60,054 nt of DNA. Origin: an uncultured Clostridia bacterium. Its GTDB lineage: Bacteria > Bacillota > Clostridia > UBA1381. Below the pieces are notes generated by a model. It saw only the letters and a list, made by a program, of their open reading frames with translations. It did no database searches and was not told where the DNA came from. Numbering within the stretch: position 1 is the first letter of the stretch; each line of letters opens with the position of its first letter. Location of the stretch: positions 1 to 60,054 of the forward strand of contig CALXWJ010000081.1 in assembly GCA_944392335.1 (NCBI GenBank), read 5' to 3'. Positions 1 through 9,023 of this stretch are shown one piece after another. Both the position numbers and the translations under genes were made by a program.

Positions 1-13
1 ATAATTTTATCCA

Positions 14-100
14 TGAGATCTTGAGCTCCTTTCTCTGATTTTCAGGGAGGTATTCGGGTTTGTGATAAAACCATTATACCATAAGGAGTTCAAGGTCTCA
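14..100 (+). promoter_or_regulatory. Leader inverted repeat upstream of ABC exporter genes
   Basis: Bases 14-31 and 83-100 form an 18-position stem with a 51-nt loop. Two positions (19/95 and 25/89) are not Watson-Crick but become U-G and G-U pairs when read as plus-strand RNA. On the minus strand they would be A-C mismatches. This asymmetry points to a plus-strand RNA hairpin, the direction of the ABC genes. A small internal hairpin (GGTTT/AAACC) lies in the loop. It could be the terminator of an unseen upstream gene or an attenuator of the exporter; no long U-tract follows, so the role is open. Confidence 0.45.
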
Positions 101-124
101 ACTTTCATTTAACTTAACAAAACG

Positions 125-159
125 ATAGTACCTATACAGAGTATACTATATCATGATAT
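125..159. promoter_or_regulatory. Palindromic operator-like sites before ABC exporter
   Basis: Two overlapping symmetries lie 85-120 bp before the first ABC start. ATAGTA (125-130) is inverted as TACTAT (144-149), and ATATCATGATAT (148-159) is a perfect 12-bp palindrome. A -10-like TATACT sits at 142-147, but no well-spaced -35 is visible. Short AT-rich palindromes over a promoter are typical of MarR/TetR-type control of drug exporters; the regulator is not in the window. Confidence 0.35.
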
Positions 160-243
160 GCATGTCAAGGGGAATAAAAACGCATAAGGCCTTTATAAAA
201 ATAATCTACACAGACCTTTTTCAATTATCCAGGAGGTAAATTC

Positions 244-1986
244 ATGAAAAAACTATTGCAATTTATGAAACCTCACAAAGGACTGCTGATCGCTGCTATC
301 CTCTGTGTGGTTATCAACAACTTCACGGTTTTGTATCTACCAAACATCGTTTCAAAAATTATTGACGATGGTGCACTTTCCGGAGATACGAGCCAAATTT
401 ATCGATTGGGCATACTTATGCTGGCGGTGGCGGTAATTGGCGGTATTGCCTATTTCTTTTCTGTCACTCTGGCATCCAAAGCCGTCGCCCGGTTTGCGAG
501 AGATGTCCGGCGTGCCGCATTCGTTAAGGTACAAGATTTTTCCTTGAACGATATGCAAAAGTTCGGCCCGGCATCTCTGGTCATTCGCTGTACAAATGAC
601 ATTGCGGTTATTCAACGTTCTATACTAATGGTCATCCTGCAAATGCTTCCGGCTCCTATCATGGCAATTGTTGGAATTGTTATGGGTATACAAACAGAGC
701 CGATGATGGGACTGTTGATGGCCGTTATCATTGTTGTTGTTCTCTTGATTGCCTATGGAATTGGAGGACGTGCGGTACCTCTGTTCCGACAGTTGCAAAC
801 CAAAATGGACAACATGACGCGCATTCTGAGGGAAGTGTTTACCGGCGTTCGAGTGATTCGTGCTTTCAACCGGCAGAAATATGAAAACGAACGCTTTGGA
901 ACAGCGGCGACGGAATATTGCGATATTTCCGTACGTACAGGCAAAATATTTGCTATTTTGCTTCCTACCCTGACTTTGCTCACAAATCTTGGCATTGTCA
1001 TTATTCTTTGGTTTGGCGGCATGGAGACTTCCGGCGGCGCTATGGAAATCGGCCAGATATTTGCCTTGATTGAATACCTGACCATTATTCTGTTTACGGG
1101 TATAATGGCTATTCTGGTATATATTGAGCTCCCCCGTGCCTCGTCCTGCGCCGAACGCCTCGACAAAGTATTGAAGTACACACCGGAAATTTTGGATCAG
1201 GAAAAGAAAATTACCGCCCCAACAAAACTACGTGCGCATCTGGAATTTCGCAATGTGACATTCCGGTACCCCGGCGCTGAGGAAGCAGTTCTTAGTGATA
1301 TTTCCTTTATTTCAAAACCCGGTGAAACAACGGCAATCATTGGCGGTACAGGTTCTGGTAAATCCACCATTGCAAATCTGATTCCAAGGTTCTTCGATAT
1401 TCAGGAGGGCGAAATCCTGATAGATGGTGTCAATGTTTGTGACTACACACAAAAAGAGCTTCGGGATAAGATTGGTTTTATTCCGCAAAAGGCATTTTTG
1501 TTCCGGGGAACCATTGCAAGCAATATCCGCTACGGAAAGGAAAATGCTACTAACAATGAGGTTGAACATGCTGCGACAGTGGCACAGGCGCATTCGTTTA
1601 TTTCCGAAAAGCCCGAAAAATATCAATCCTTCGTGGCACAGGCGGGAACGAACCTGTCCGGCGGTCAGAAACAGCGTGTGGCAATCGCTTGCGCTTTGGT
1701 TAGAAAACCGGAAATATATGTATTTGATGACAGCTTTTCAGCACTGGATTTCAAAACAGACGCCATGCTCAGGGCAGCGCTGCGCAAAGAAGTAAAGGAC
1801 GCTACAGTAATTATTGTAGCACAGAGAGTCAGCACTATTATGGACGCAGACCGAATTATTGTATTGGACAACGGAAGAGCAGTCGGTATTGGTACTCATC
1901 AGGAATTGATGAAAACTTGTACGGTCTATCAGCAAATTGCCGCTTCGCAGCTTAGTGAGGCAGAATTAGCAGGAGGTGAAGCATAA
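244..1986 (+). CDS. Heterodimeric ABC exporter subunit with degenerate ATPase site
   Basis: A 580-residue half-transporter. Its N-terminal six-helix membrane domain (about residues 1-300) is followed by a nucleotide-binding domain with Walker A GGTGSGKST, signature LSGGQ and Walker B ending FDDSFSALD. The usual catalytic Glu after Walker B is Asp, the hallmark of the degenerate subunit in TM287/288-, LmrCD- or BmrCD-type heterodimers. It would work with the next gene to export a drug, lipid or peptide; the substrate cannot be told from sequence. The start has an AGGAGG site 7 bases upstream. Its stop lies 2 bases before the ATG of the partner gene, indicating translational coupling. Confidence 0.9.
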   Translation: MKKLLQFMKPHKGLLIAAILCVVINNFTVLYLPNIVSKIIDDGALSGDTSQIYRLGILMLAVAVIGGIAYFFSVTLASKAVARFARDVRRAAFVKVQDFSLNDMQKFGPASLVIRCTNDIAVIQRSILMVILQMLPAPIMAIVGIVMGIQTEPMMGLLMAVIIVVVLLIAYGIGGRAVPLFRQLQTKMDNMTRILREVFTGVRVIRAFNRQKYENERFGTAATEYCDISVRTGKIFAILLPTLTLLTNLGIVIILWFGGMETSGGAMEIGQIFALIEYLTIILFTGIMAILVYIELPRASSCAERLDKVLKYTPEILDQEKKITAPTKLRAHLEFRNVTFRYPGAEEAVLSDISFISKPGETTAIIGGTGSGKSTIANLIPRFFDIQEGEILIDGVNVCDYTQKELRDKIGFIPQKAFLFRGTIASNIRYGKENATNNEVEHAATVAQAHSFISEKPEKYQSFVAQAGTNLSGGQKQRVAIACALVRKPEIYVFDDSFSALDFKTDAMLRAALRKEVKDATVIIVAQRVSTIMDADRIIVLDNGRAVGIGTHQELMKTCTVYQQIAASQLSEAELAGGEA

Positions 1987-1987
1987 C

Positions 1988-3763
1988 ATGAAAGGAACTA
2001 CATTAAAACGGCTGACAGGGTATCTTTTTGACCGGCAACGTGGCAAAATGACGGTTGTTCTTGTATCGGTAATATTGAGCTCTCTTGCGGCTTTGGCCGC
2101 ACCGATGGTTTTAGCAGAAGCTATCGACCATATTGCCGAGGGTATTCGGCTTGCCGTAACCGAAGGCGCCGGTTTTCAAGTAAATTTGGAAACTATGGGA
2201 TGGTTTATCGGTATTTTGCTGGCATTGTACATTTTGAATTTTGCACTCAAATATTTGGAGCAATACCTGATGGCCTTTATCTCTGAGTCGGTATGCCTAC
2301 ATATGCGCAAAGATTTAAGCGACAAAATGAGCCGTATGCCCCTGCGCTTTTATGACTCCACAGAGAAAGGCGAAATTCTAAGCCGTGCTACCAACGATAT
2401 TGAAAAAGTCGGTGAGGTATTACGTGAAGGATTGGGACAATTGGTTACCGCCCTAATTACCATGATCGGTTCCATTGTGATGATGCTTTATATCAGCCCG
2501 TTGTTTACGCTGGTTTCCATTATTACTATCGGTATCGCAACGGCTGTTACTATGTGGGTGACAAAGCGCTCCAGAAAGAATTTTTACGACAACCAAGCGG
2601 CATTGGGGCATGTAAACGCAAATATTGAAGAAGCCTTTACCGGGCAGCTTGTTATTAAAGCGTTCAGCCGTGAAAAAATGGCAATTAAAGAATTTGACCG
2701 TCTGAATGAAAATATGTGCGACGCAAGCCACAAGTCGCAGGTATCCATGTTTATCGTTTCCCCGGCGGTTCGCCTAATCAACAGCTTGGGCTATACCGTG
2801 ATTGCAATATTAAGTGGTCTTTCTATTTTACAAGGGCGGCTTACTGTCGGTACGGTGCAGGCGTTTATTCAGTATCTGGATAAAGCCGGAGAACCTTTGA
2901 TTGAATGCGCTTTTATCTGGAATATGATGCAACAAGTTTTGGCATCCGGTGAGCGTTTCTTTGAAATTATGGATATGGAGGAAGAACCGGCTGAAACAGG
3001 CGCACATAAAACAATTAAAAACCTAAAAGGCAACGTTGCGTTTGAACATGTTCGCTTTGGTTATTCGGATGATAATATCTTAATGCAGGATGTGAATATC
3101 CGTCTGAAATCTGGTGACAAGGTGGCGATTGTCGGTCCCACAGGAGCAGGAAAGACTACGCTGGTAAACCTGCTAATGCGCTTTTACGATATACAGGGCG
3201 GCAGAATTACTATTGACGGTGTGGATATTCACTCCATGCGGCGGGCAGATCTACGCAAAATGTTTGGTATGGTATTGCAGGACGCATAGTTATTTGGCGG
3301 TACTATCCGGGAGAACATCGCTTACAGCAAATTTGACGTAACAGAAGAAGAAATCATAGAAGCGTCCAAAGCTGCCAGAACGGATCACTTTATAAGAACC
3401 ATGCCGGAGGGTTACGATACCATTCTGGAAGAAGAAGGCACGAATCTCTCTCAGGGACAACGCCAGCTCCTTACTATTGCAAGGGTTATTCTGGCCGACC
3501 CCTCTTTGTTGATTTTAGACGAGGCGACTTCCAGCGTTGATACCCGCACAGAGTTGGAAATCCAAAAAGCCATGGATAACCTGATGAAAGGGAGAACCAG
3601 CTTCATCATCGCCCACAGGCTTTCCACTATTCGGGACGCTGACCTGATTCTCGTGATGAACCATGGCACCATTATTGAACAGGGAACCCATCAGGAACTT
3701 CTGGCGAAAAAGGGCTTTTACGAGAACCTTTATAACAGCCAGTTCGCCCACGGGAATATTTAA
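1988..3763 (+). pseudogene. Partner ABC exporter subunit with in-frame amber stop
   Basis: The reading frame encodes a second ABC half-transporter of 591 codons, with a membrane domain and an ATPase domain carrying Walker A GPTGAGKTT, signature LSQGQ and Walker [11 protein letters not shown] with the intact catalytic Glu. A TAG codon at 3287-3289 (codon 434) interrupts it directly after the Q-loop ([16 protein letters not shown]). Family members usually have Trp here, so one TGG to TAG change explains it. No frame shift occurs and the rest of the frame is intact, so the lesion is recent or a sequencing error. The ATG at 1988 follows AGGAGG at 1971-1976. Loss of this subunit removes the only canonical ATPase site of the heterodimer. 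TAG is a normal stop elsewhere here, for example in rplU. Confidence 0.85.
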
Positions 3764-3792
3764 TTTTATTCTCGTGGCTTTACAATATAGAT

Positions 3793-3815
3793 GGGGCGGC
3801 GAATTTAGCCGCCCC
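3793..3815 (+). terminator. GC-rich hairpin after ABC genes
   Basis: GGGGCGGC (3793-3800) pairs perfectly with GCCGCCCC (3808-3815) around a 7-base loop, 30 bp after the end of the ABC frame. No U-run follows, so it may be a weak terminator or an mRNA 3' stabiliser. Confidence 0.5.
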
Positions 3816-3946
3816 GTCACGAAAGACCAGCTATAAAAAGCCAAGGGTTTATTGAGAAAAAATCAAAAAAATTTTTCGACTAATAAAACGGCAACAAAAG
3901 AAAGCTTCGGAAAGAAAACCCAAGCCGATAAATTTGGTAAGCGAAT

Positions 3947-4411
3947 TTACGAATTTGGCATAAGTATGTAAGGTTTGCTATCACGTAGTACAGCAAAAAT
4001 GATATTGCATAGTTTTCTTGCAACGGCACCTACGACAGTTAAATGATGTTTCCCTCTTGCTCTTAAGGATTAATAATATTCAGAGAGAACCGGATCAGAA
4101 AAGGCGGCTACGGTTGCAGCCATCCAAATGGCATGCCTGAGATACGGAGAACCTTTTTTAGAAATCTTCATCTGAGTACCAACAAATTATCCCGACTGGC
4201 TTACACGGACATCAAGACCGGCATAGGCAACAAGCTTAGGGGCAGAGTCAAAGCGTGAAATATCACCGATTTCGGCGATAATAATAGCACCTAAAATATT
4301 TCCAATACCGGGAATAGTAGAAATCACCTGATTAGTTTGCATAAGAAGTGTTTTAATTTCAGTTTCAAGTTTTTTAAGCTGATTTTCGATAAAACAAATT
4401 TGTTCAATCAT
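3947..4411 (-). pseudogene. IS110-family transposase C-terminal remnant
   Basis: Read on the minus strand from 4411, the sequence matches the C-terminal half of IS110/IS116/IS902 transposases. A coiled N-flank leads into the helix-hairpin-helix STIPGIGNILGAIIIAEIGDI and then LVAYAGLDVRVSQSG. After a TAA (4184-4186) the same frame continues with FVGTQMKISKKGSPYLRHAI and, after another TAA near 4069, LRARGKHHLTVVGAVARKL, ending at TAA 3947-3949. The N-terminal DEDD catalytic domain is missing, so about two thirds of a 400-residue protein is lost. Two internal stops make it dead. Its 5' edge abuts the terminator hairpin at 4426-4465. Confidence 0.85.
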
Positions 4412-4425
4412 AGCTGAAAAAAATT

Positions 4426-4465
4426 AAGGACTGAAATCTCGAAAATAGTAGAGATTTCAGTCCTT
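4426..4465 (-). terminator. Bidirectional terminator of pckA
   Basis: A perfect 15-bp stem (4426-4440 with 4451-4465) encloses a 10-base loop, 40 bp after the pckA stop. Read on the minus strand it is followed by AATTTTTTT. Read on the plus strand it is followed by TCTTTTT. It can therefore act in both directions, and also caps the IS110 remnant. Confidence 0.9.
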
Positions 4466-4504
4466 TCTTTTTGGAGCCATGTTTTGTACAGCCCATATCA
4501 ACAA

Positions 4505-6277
4505 TTATTTTTTAAGATTTGCTTCGAGTTTATTAAGCTCATCCATTATCTCTTTGGGTAGTCTGTTTCCGAATTGTGCAAAATACTCTCTTGCATTTGC
4601 GACATCCTCGAGCCACAAGTCATTATCGATGCTCAATAATTCTTTCATAACTCCATCGTCAATGTCAAGATCGGTGGTATCGATCTCTTTTGGCAAATAT
4701 CCTATCGGGCTTTCAACAGCGTCAGCTTTTCCGGCACATCTGTCGAGTATCCAAAGAAGGACTCTCATATTATCACCGAATCCGGGCCACATAAAGTCGC
4801 CGTTTTCATCCTGTCTGAACCAGTTTACATGGAATATCTTAGGAGCCTTTTCGGGATCCATCTTCTTACCCATTTCAAGCCAATGTCCGAAATAATCAGC
4901 CATATTGTATCCTGCAAACGGCTTCATTGCCATCGGGTCACGTCTTACAACTCCTACAGCGCCTGCTGCTGCCGCGGTGGTTTCGGAAGCCATTGTAGCT
5001 CCGATAAATACGCCGTGCTGCCAGTCTCTTGCCTGATATACCAACGGGGCGACTTTAGCGCGTCTGCCGCCGAATACTATTGCTGTTACCGGAACGCCTG
5101 CAGGATTTTCAAATTCCTTTGAAATGCACGGGCAATTTATTGCCGGAGCGGTAAATCTTGAATTCGGATGTGCAAGCTTGTTACCCTCTGCCGTATATTC
5201 CTTGCCGTTTACCCTTGCACCCTTCCATTCGGTTGCATCTTCGGGAGGATTCTTATCCAAGCCTTCCCACCATACGGTGTTATCGGCATTATTTATTGCA
5301 ACATTTGTGAAGATAGTGTTTTTCTTTGTAGCTGCCAATGCGTTGAAGTTTGTTTTTTCGCTTGTTCCCGGTGCAACTCCGAAGAAGCCTGCCTCAGGAT
5401 TGATTGCATATAATCTGCCGTCCGGACCGATCCTCAGCCATGAGATATCATCGCCGACTGTCCATACCTTATATCCCTTGTCACGTAAGTATTTCGGCGG
5501 TATCAGCATTGCAAGATTTGTTTTTCCGCATGCTGACGGGAATGCGGCACATATATACTTAACTTCGCCCTGTGGGTTTTCAAGTCCCAATATGAGCATG
5601 TGCTCTGCCATCCAGCCCTCTTTCATACCCAGGTAAGATGCAATTCTCAATGCAAAACATTTCTTACCCAAAAGTACGTTTCCGCCGTATCCCGAATTGA
5701 TAGACCAGATTGTAGAATCCTGCGGGAACTGTACGATATATCTTTCTTCCGGATTTACATCCTTCTTTGAGTGCAGGCACTTTACAAAATCCGGGCTGTC
5801 TGCCAGCTGATCCATAACTGCCTGACCTACTCTTGTCATTATCGCCATATTTAATACAACATATATACTGTCGGTCAATTCAATACCGATCTTTGAAAAA
5901 GGTGAACCCACCGGTCCCATTGAATATGGAATCACATACATTGTCCTTCCATTCATTGAGCCTTTGTACAAAGCCTTTAATTTCGCATACATTTCATCGG
6001 GAGCCATCCAGTTGTTGGTAGGACCTGCTTCTTCCTTTGTGGGCGTACAGATAAAGGTTCTGTCCTCTACACGCGCCACGTCGTTTACGGCAGTTCTATG
6101 ATAATAGCATCCGGGTAATTTTTCCTGATTCAGCTTGATCATCTCACCCGTTGATACGGCTTCGGCCCTGAGCGCTTCAAGCTGCTCTTCACTGCCGTCT
6201 ATCCATACAATTTTTTCAGGCTGGCACATTGCAGCCATCTCATCGATCCATGTTTTAACCGCTGTGTTATTGGTCAT
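4505..6277 (-). CDS. pckA: Phosphoenolpyruvate carboxykinase (GTP)
   Basis: A 590-residue GTP-dependent PEP carboxykinase (PckG type) interconverting oxaloacetate and PEP with GTP/GDP. In fermenting anaerobes it often runs toward oxaloacetate. The P-loop-like kinase motif FPSACGKTN lies at about residues 246-254. Other family blocks are YGGNVLLGKKCFALRIAS, the ATNPEAGFFGV-type block seen here as YAINPEAGFFGVAPGT, and FHVNWFRQDENGDFMWPGFG near the C-terminus. Length is normal. The ATG at 6277 is chosen because AGGAGGAG lies just upstream (6283-6290); a 19-residue upstream extension lacks such a site. It is a single gene with its own terminator at 4426-4465. Confidence 0.96.
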   Translation of the reverse strand: MTNNTAVKTWIDEMAAMCQPEKIVWIDGSEEQLEALRAEAVSTGEMIKLNQEKLPGCYYHRTAVNDVARVEDRTFICTPTKEEAGPTNNWMAPDEMYAKLKALYKGSMNGRTMYVIPYSMGPVGSPFSKIGIELTDSIYVVLNMAIMTRVGQAVMDQLADSPDFVKCLHSKKDVNPEERYIVQFPQDSTIWSINSGYGGNVLLGKKCFALRIASYLGMKEGWMAEHMLILGLENPQGEVKYICAAFPSACGKTNLAMLIPPKYLRDKGYKVWTVGDDISWLRIGPDGRLYAINPEAGFFGVAPGTSEKTNFNALAATKKNTIFTNVAINNADNTVWWEGLDKNPPEDATEWKGARVNGKEYTAEGNKLAHPNSRFTAPAINCPCISKEFENPAGVPVTAIVFGGRRAKVAPLVYQARDWQHGVFIGATMASETTAAAAGAVGVVRRDPMAMKPFAGYNMADYFGHWLEMGKKMDPEKAPKIFHVNWFRQDENGDFMWPGFGDNMRVLLWILDRCAGKADAVESPIGYLPKEIDTTDLDIDDGVMKELLSIDNDLWLEDVANAREYFAQFGNRLPKEIMDELNKLEANLKK

Positions 6278-6390
6278 GATAATCTCCTCCTGCTTATTCA
6301 TTTGACGAATATTTTTATATTTTACGATAATCAAAGACTATTATGATCGTCATAAAAAACCTTTATGTATAAAAATCTCAATTCTTCGCC

Positions 6391-6405
6391 ATTATATTTA
6401 TTATA
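6391..6405 (-). promoter_or_regulatory. Possible pckA promoter -10 boxes
   Basis: On the minus strand TATAAT occurs twice, at 6400-6405 and 6391-6396, about 115-130 bp before the pckA ATG. Neither has a good -35 at 17 bp, so this is only a candidate. The remaining sequence of 6278-6575 is AT-rich with no other clear feature. Confidence 0.3.
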
Positions 6406-6575
6406 GCATAATTTAAATTACTTTTAAAGCCTTTTGTCTGTTAATTAACAATTATTTCACATTTTACTTGATTTTTGTTCTTCTTTTAATTTTTTTATAG
6501 ACATTTTAAACAAATAAAAAATATTCACAAATAAATGTTTGTAATTAACTTGTTTTAAATAATATATTTTACCGG

Positions 6576-7481
6576 TTATTTATTCAAATACGCTTTGAGT
6601 GCGTTCATTATATTTTTTGCGTCGTTATATCCCATATAATATAATATGCCAAGTTTTTCCATGTCCTTTTCCAGCCTTTCAACATCTGTCTGACGTGACG
6701 GACATATCATAAATATTCTGCCTTCCTGTTTGAGCTTTACCATTTCATCGCAGTTTTTGTTGTAGCGCTGATGGCTCAGGTCTATTCCTTCAAGAAGTTT
6801 GGGATAGGAACGGTAAAATAAATGAGGCATAGTCTTCTTATTATTTTTTTCGGGGTATCTCCATAATTCGGGGCGTGTTCTGATTATAACTATTTTTTCA
6901 AATTTCTGATCAAGTGCCCATTTAAAGGGAACTTTTACACTGCATCCTCCGTCAAGATATGGAATGTTGTTTATTAATACTTCTTTTGATATAAATGGAA
7001 GGGAAGCAGATGCCCGGACTGCCTCTAAAATATCAGGACATTTACCTTTTTCAAAATACTCCGGTTCGGCGGTAAGGCAGTTTGTGGCAACTGCAATAAA
7101 TCTTTGACAGGGACGGTAAAATCTTTCGTAATCAAAGGGATCATCGGTAATTTTTTCGAAAGCAAAATCAAAACCTATAATTCCTTTATTTTTCTTTAAT
7201 GCTTTTAATCCCACATAACGGCTGTCATGACGGTATCTTAAATTTATTCTTGCGGATCTGCCGATTTGCCCTGAAACATAGTTCATGCCGTTCATTGCTC
7301 CTGCGGATACTCCTATGGTACATTCCATATTAATTCCCGCCTCCATAAGTGCGTCCAGTACGCCTTCTTCATATACTCCGCGGAACGCGCCGCCTTCCAG
7401 TACCAGACATCCTGATGTAACTTCATCCGTCGCTCTGCCATAGGGGAGTGAATCAATACCTGAAAATACTTTATTTCTCAT
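6576..7481 (-). CDS. Patatin-like phospholipase family protein
   Basis: A 301-residue patatin-fold lipid acyl hydrolase of the YjjU/RssA type. The glycine-rich oxyanion loop is LEGGAFRGVYEEGVLDAL near residue 30. The nucleophile elbow is GVSAG near residue 60, and the catalytic-dyad Asp lies in LDGGCSVKVPF near residue 178. There is no signal peptide, so it is probably cytoplasmic and membrane-associated, acting on phospholipid or lysophospholipid. GGAGG lies just before the ATG. It is monocistronic in context, convergent with nothing and separated from pckA by about 300 bp. The natural substrate is unknown. Confidence 0.88.
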   Translation of the reverse strand: MRNKVFSGIDSLPYGRATDEVTSGCLVLEGGAFRGVYEEGVLDALMEAGINMECTIGVSAGAMNGMNYVSGQIGRSARINLRYRHDSRYVGLKALKKNKGIIGFDFAFEKITDDPFDYERFYRPCQRFIAVATNCLTAEPEYFEKGKCPDILEAVRASASLPFISKEVLINNIPYLDGGCSVKVPFKWALDQKFEKIVIIRTRPELWRYPEKNNKKTMPHLFYRSYPKLLEGIDLSHQRYNKNCDEMVKLKQEGRIFMICPSRQTDVERLEKDMEKLGILYYMGYNDAKNIMNALKAYLNK

Positions 7482-7612
7482 GTTTATCCTCCGATTTTAG
7501 TATATAAAAATTTGTTGTTTAATCTATTTTATCGCTATATATTATTTTAACACAAATAATATTATTATTCAAGATTATTATTCTCATACCTTATATTTCT
7601 TTGTAAAAAAAG

Positions 7613-7642
7613 GCAGTAAAAAAGACGGCAAACATTTGCCGC
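7613..7642 (-). terminator. Terminator of the galacturonate operon
   Basis: CGGCAA (7626-7631) pairs with TTGCCG (7636-7641) around a 4-base loop, 11 bp after the uxaA stop. On the minus strand a U-rich run (GTCTTTTTTA) follows. This is the expected Rho-independent end of the GH4-uxaB-uxaA transcript. Confidence 0.75.
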
Positions 7643-7652
7643 CGAAAAAAGG

Positions 7653-9023
7653 TCAGAGTGTTACACCGTCTTTAAATATTGATATTTCTTTGTATCCGTT
7701 TATCTCATTAAGTGTTTTTTCTCCCGAAGCTACTTTTATTATATATTCAAAAAAGTTATTATCAACATTTTTGTTTTCAAGTATGGGGGAGGAATCAAAG
7801 TCTATCCAGTTTTTCTTTTTCTCTGACAGATATTTGTTTGATGATATTTTAACAGTTGGTACTGCACTCCCTGCCGGAGTGCCTCTGCCGGTTGTAAAAA
7901 GAATCATATGTGCGCCTGCTGCCGCAAGATTGGTCATTGCCACAAGATCGTTTCCCGGACCGTTTAAAAGGGATAGGCCCTTTTTTGTAATTTTGTCACC
8001 GTAGTCAAGTACGTCGGTAATTTCGCTCTTTCCGCCTTTTTGTATACATCCGAGAGATTTTTCTTCAAGAGTAGAAATTCCTCCTTCCTTGTTTCCCGGT
8101 GACGGATTTTCATAAATTTGCTGATGATGATTTATAAAATACTTTTTAAAATTATTGATAAGATTAACTGTTTTGTCAAACAGTTCTTTATTTTCACAGC
8201 GTTTCATAAGCAAATGTTCCGCACCGAACATTTCGGGAACCTCGGTTAACACACAGCTCGCACCGCAGGATACCATTCTGTCACAGAAGCGCCCAACCAA
8301 GGGATTTGCGGTTATGCCGCTTAAACCGTCGCTTCCTCCGCATTTTAAACCTATTTTAAGTTCGGAGATATTTACGGGAATTCTTTTAAAAGTCATTACA
8401 TAGTTTTTCAGTTCATTAATTAAATTTACCCCTTCTTCGATTTCATCTTCACAGTCCTGGGTGTTAAGAAATTTTACACGGTTGGGATTATATGTCCCTA
8501 AAACTTTTTTAAATTCTTTTATATTGTTGTTTTCACAGCCTAATCCAAGAACAAGAACACCTCCGGCATTGGGATGGTTTACAAGACCTTTTAATATAAG
8601 CTGAGTTATTTTTTGATCGTCGCCTGTTTGGGAACAGCCGAATGGGTGTTCAAAGGATATTGCTCCGGTTAATCCAGATAGTTTTTTTGATGTTTTGTTT
8701 ACACAGCCCACCGTATTTATTATCCATATTTCATTTCTTATTCCTATGTCGCCGTTTTCTCTTACATAACCCATAAAGGTTCTGTCACTTTTTTTATATA
8801 CGGTTTTTTCAAAGTCGGGATTGTATTCATATGTAATTATATCGGATAGATTGGTTTTCATGTTGTGGGTGTGTACGTGTTCTCCGGCCTTTATGTCAGT
8901 AATTGCATGACCTATGGGATTTGCGTATTTTATAATATTTTCACCCTTTTTTATGTTACACACCGCATATTTGTGTCCGTTTTTCAGATTTACCTCAACA
9001 TTATCAAGTTTATTTATCATCAT
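7653..9023 (-). CDS. uxaA: Altronate dehydratase
   Basis: A 456-residue member of the UxaA/GarD dehydratase family. It dehydrates D-altronate to 2-keto-3-deoxy-D-gluconate in the bacterial (isomerase) route of galacturonate use. The N-terminal SAF-like domain (about 1-95) contains IGHAITDIKAGEHVHTHN. The catalytic domain carries GYVRENGDIGIRNEIWI, FEHPFGCSQTGDDQ, LGLGCENN, LKCGGSDGLSGITANPLVG and a cysteine-rich metal/Fe site. A late block reads FTTGRGTPAGSAVPTVK. Its ATG overlaps the end of uxaB by 14 bp, so the two are translationally coupled. Length is slightly under the roughly 495 of E. coli UxaA. Confidence 0.93.
   Translation of the reverse strand: MMINKLDNVEVNLKNGHKYAVCNIKKGENIIKYANPIGHAITDIKAGEHVHTHNMKTNLSDIITYEYNPDFEKTVYKKSDRTFMGYVRENGDIGIRNEIWIINTVGCVNKTSKKLSGLTGAISFEHPFGCSQTGDDQKITQLILKGLVNHPNAGGVLVLGLGCENNNIKEFKKVLGTYNPNRVKFLNTQDCEDEIEEGVNLINELKNYVMTFKRIPVNISELKIGLKCGGSDGLSGITANPLVGRFCDRMVSCGASCVLTEVPEMFGAEHLLMKRCENKELFDKTVNLINNFKKYFINHHQQIYENPSPGNKEGGISTLEEKSLGCIQKGGKSEITDVLDYGDKITKKGLSLLNGPGNDLVAMTNLAAAGAHMILFTTGRGTPAGSAVPTVKISSNKYLSEKKKNWIDFDSSPILENKNVDNNFFEYIIKVASGEKTLNEINGYKEISIFKDGVTL

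Noticed and set aside
3287..3289. In-frame TAG read as evidence for an alternative genetic code or programmed readthrough
   Set aside because: rplU in the same window ends in TAG, and no other gene contains an internal TAG. A point mutation explains it better.
5124..5636. 170-residue ORF antisense to pckA
   Set aside because: It mirrors a strongly conserved gene, has no homology or ribosome binding site, and is a typical shadow frame.
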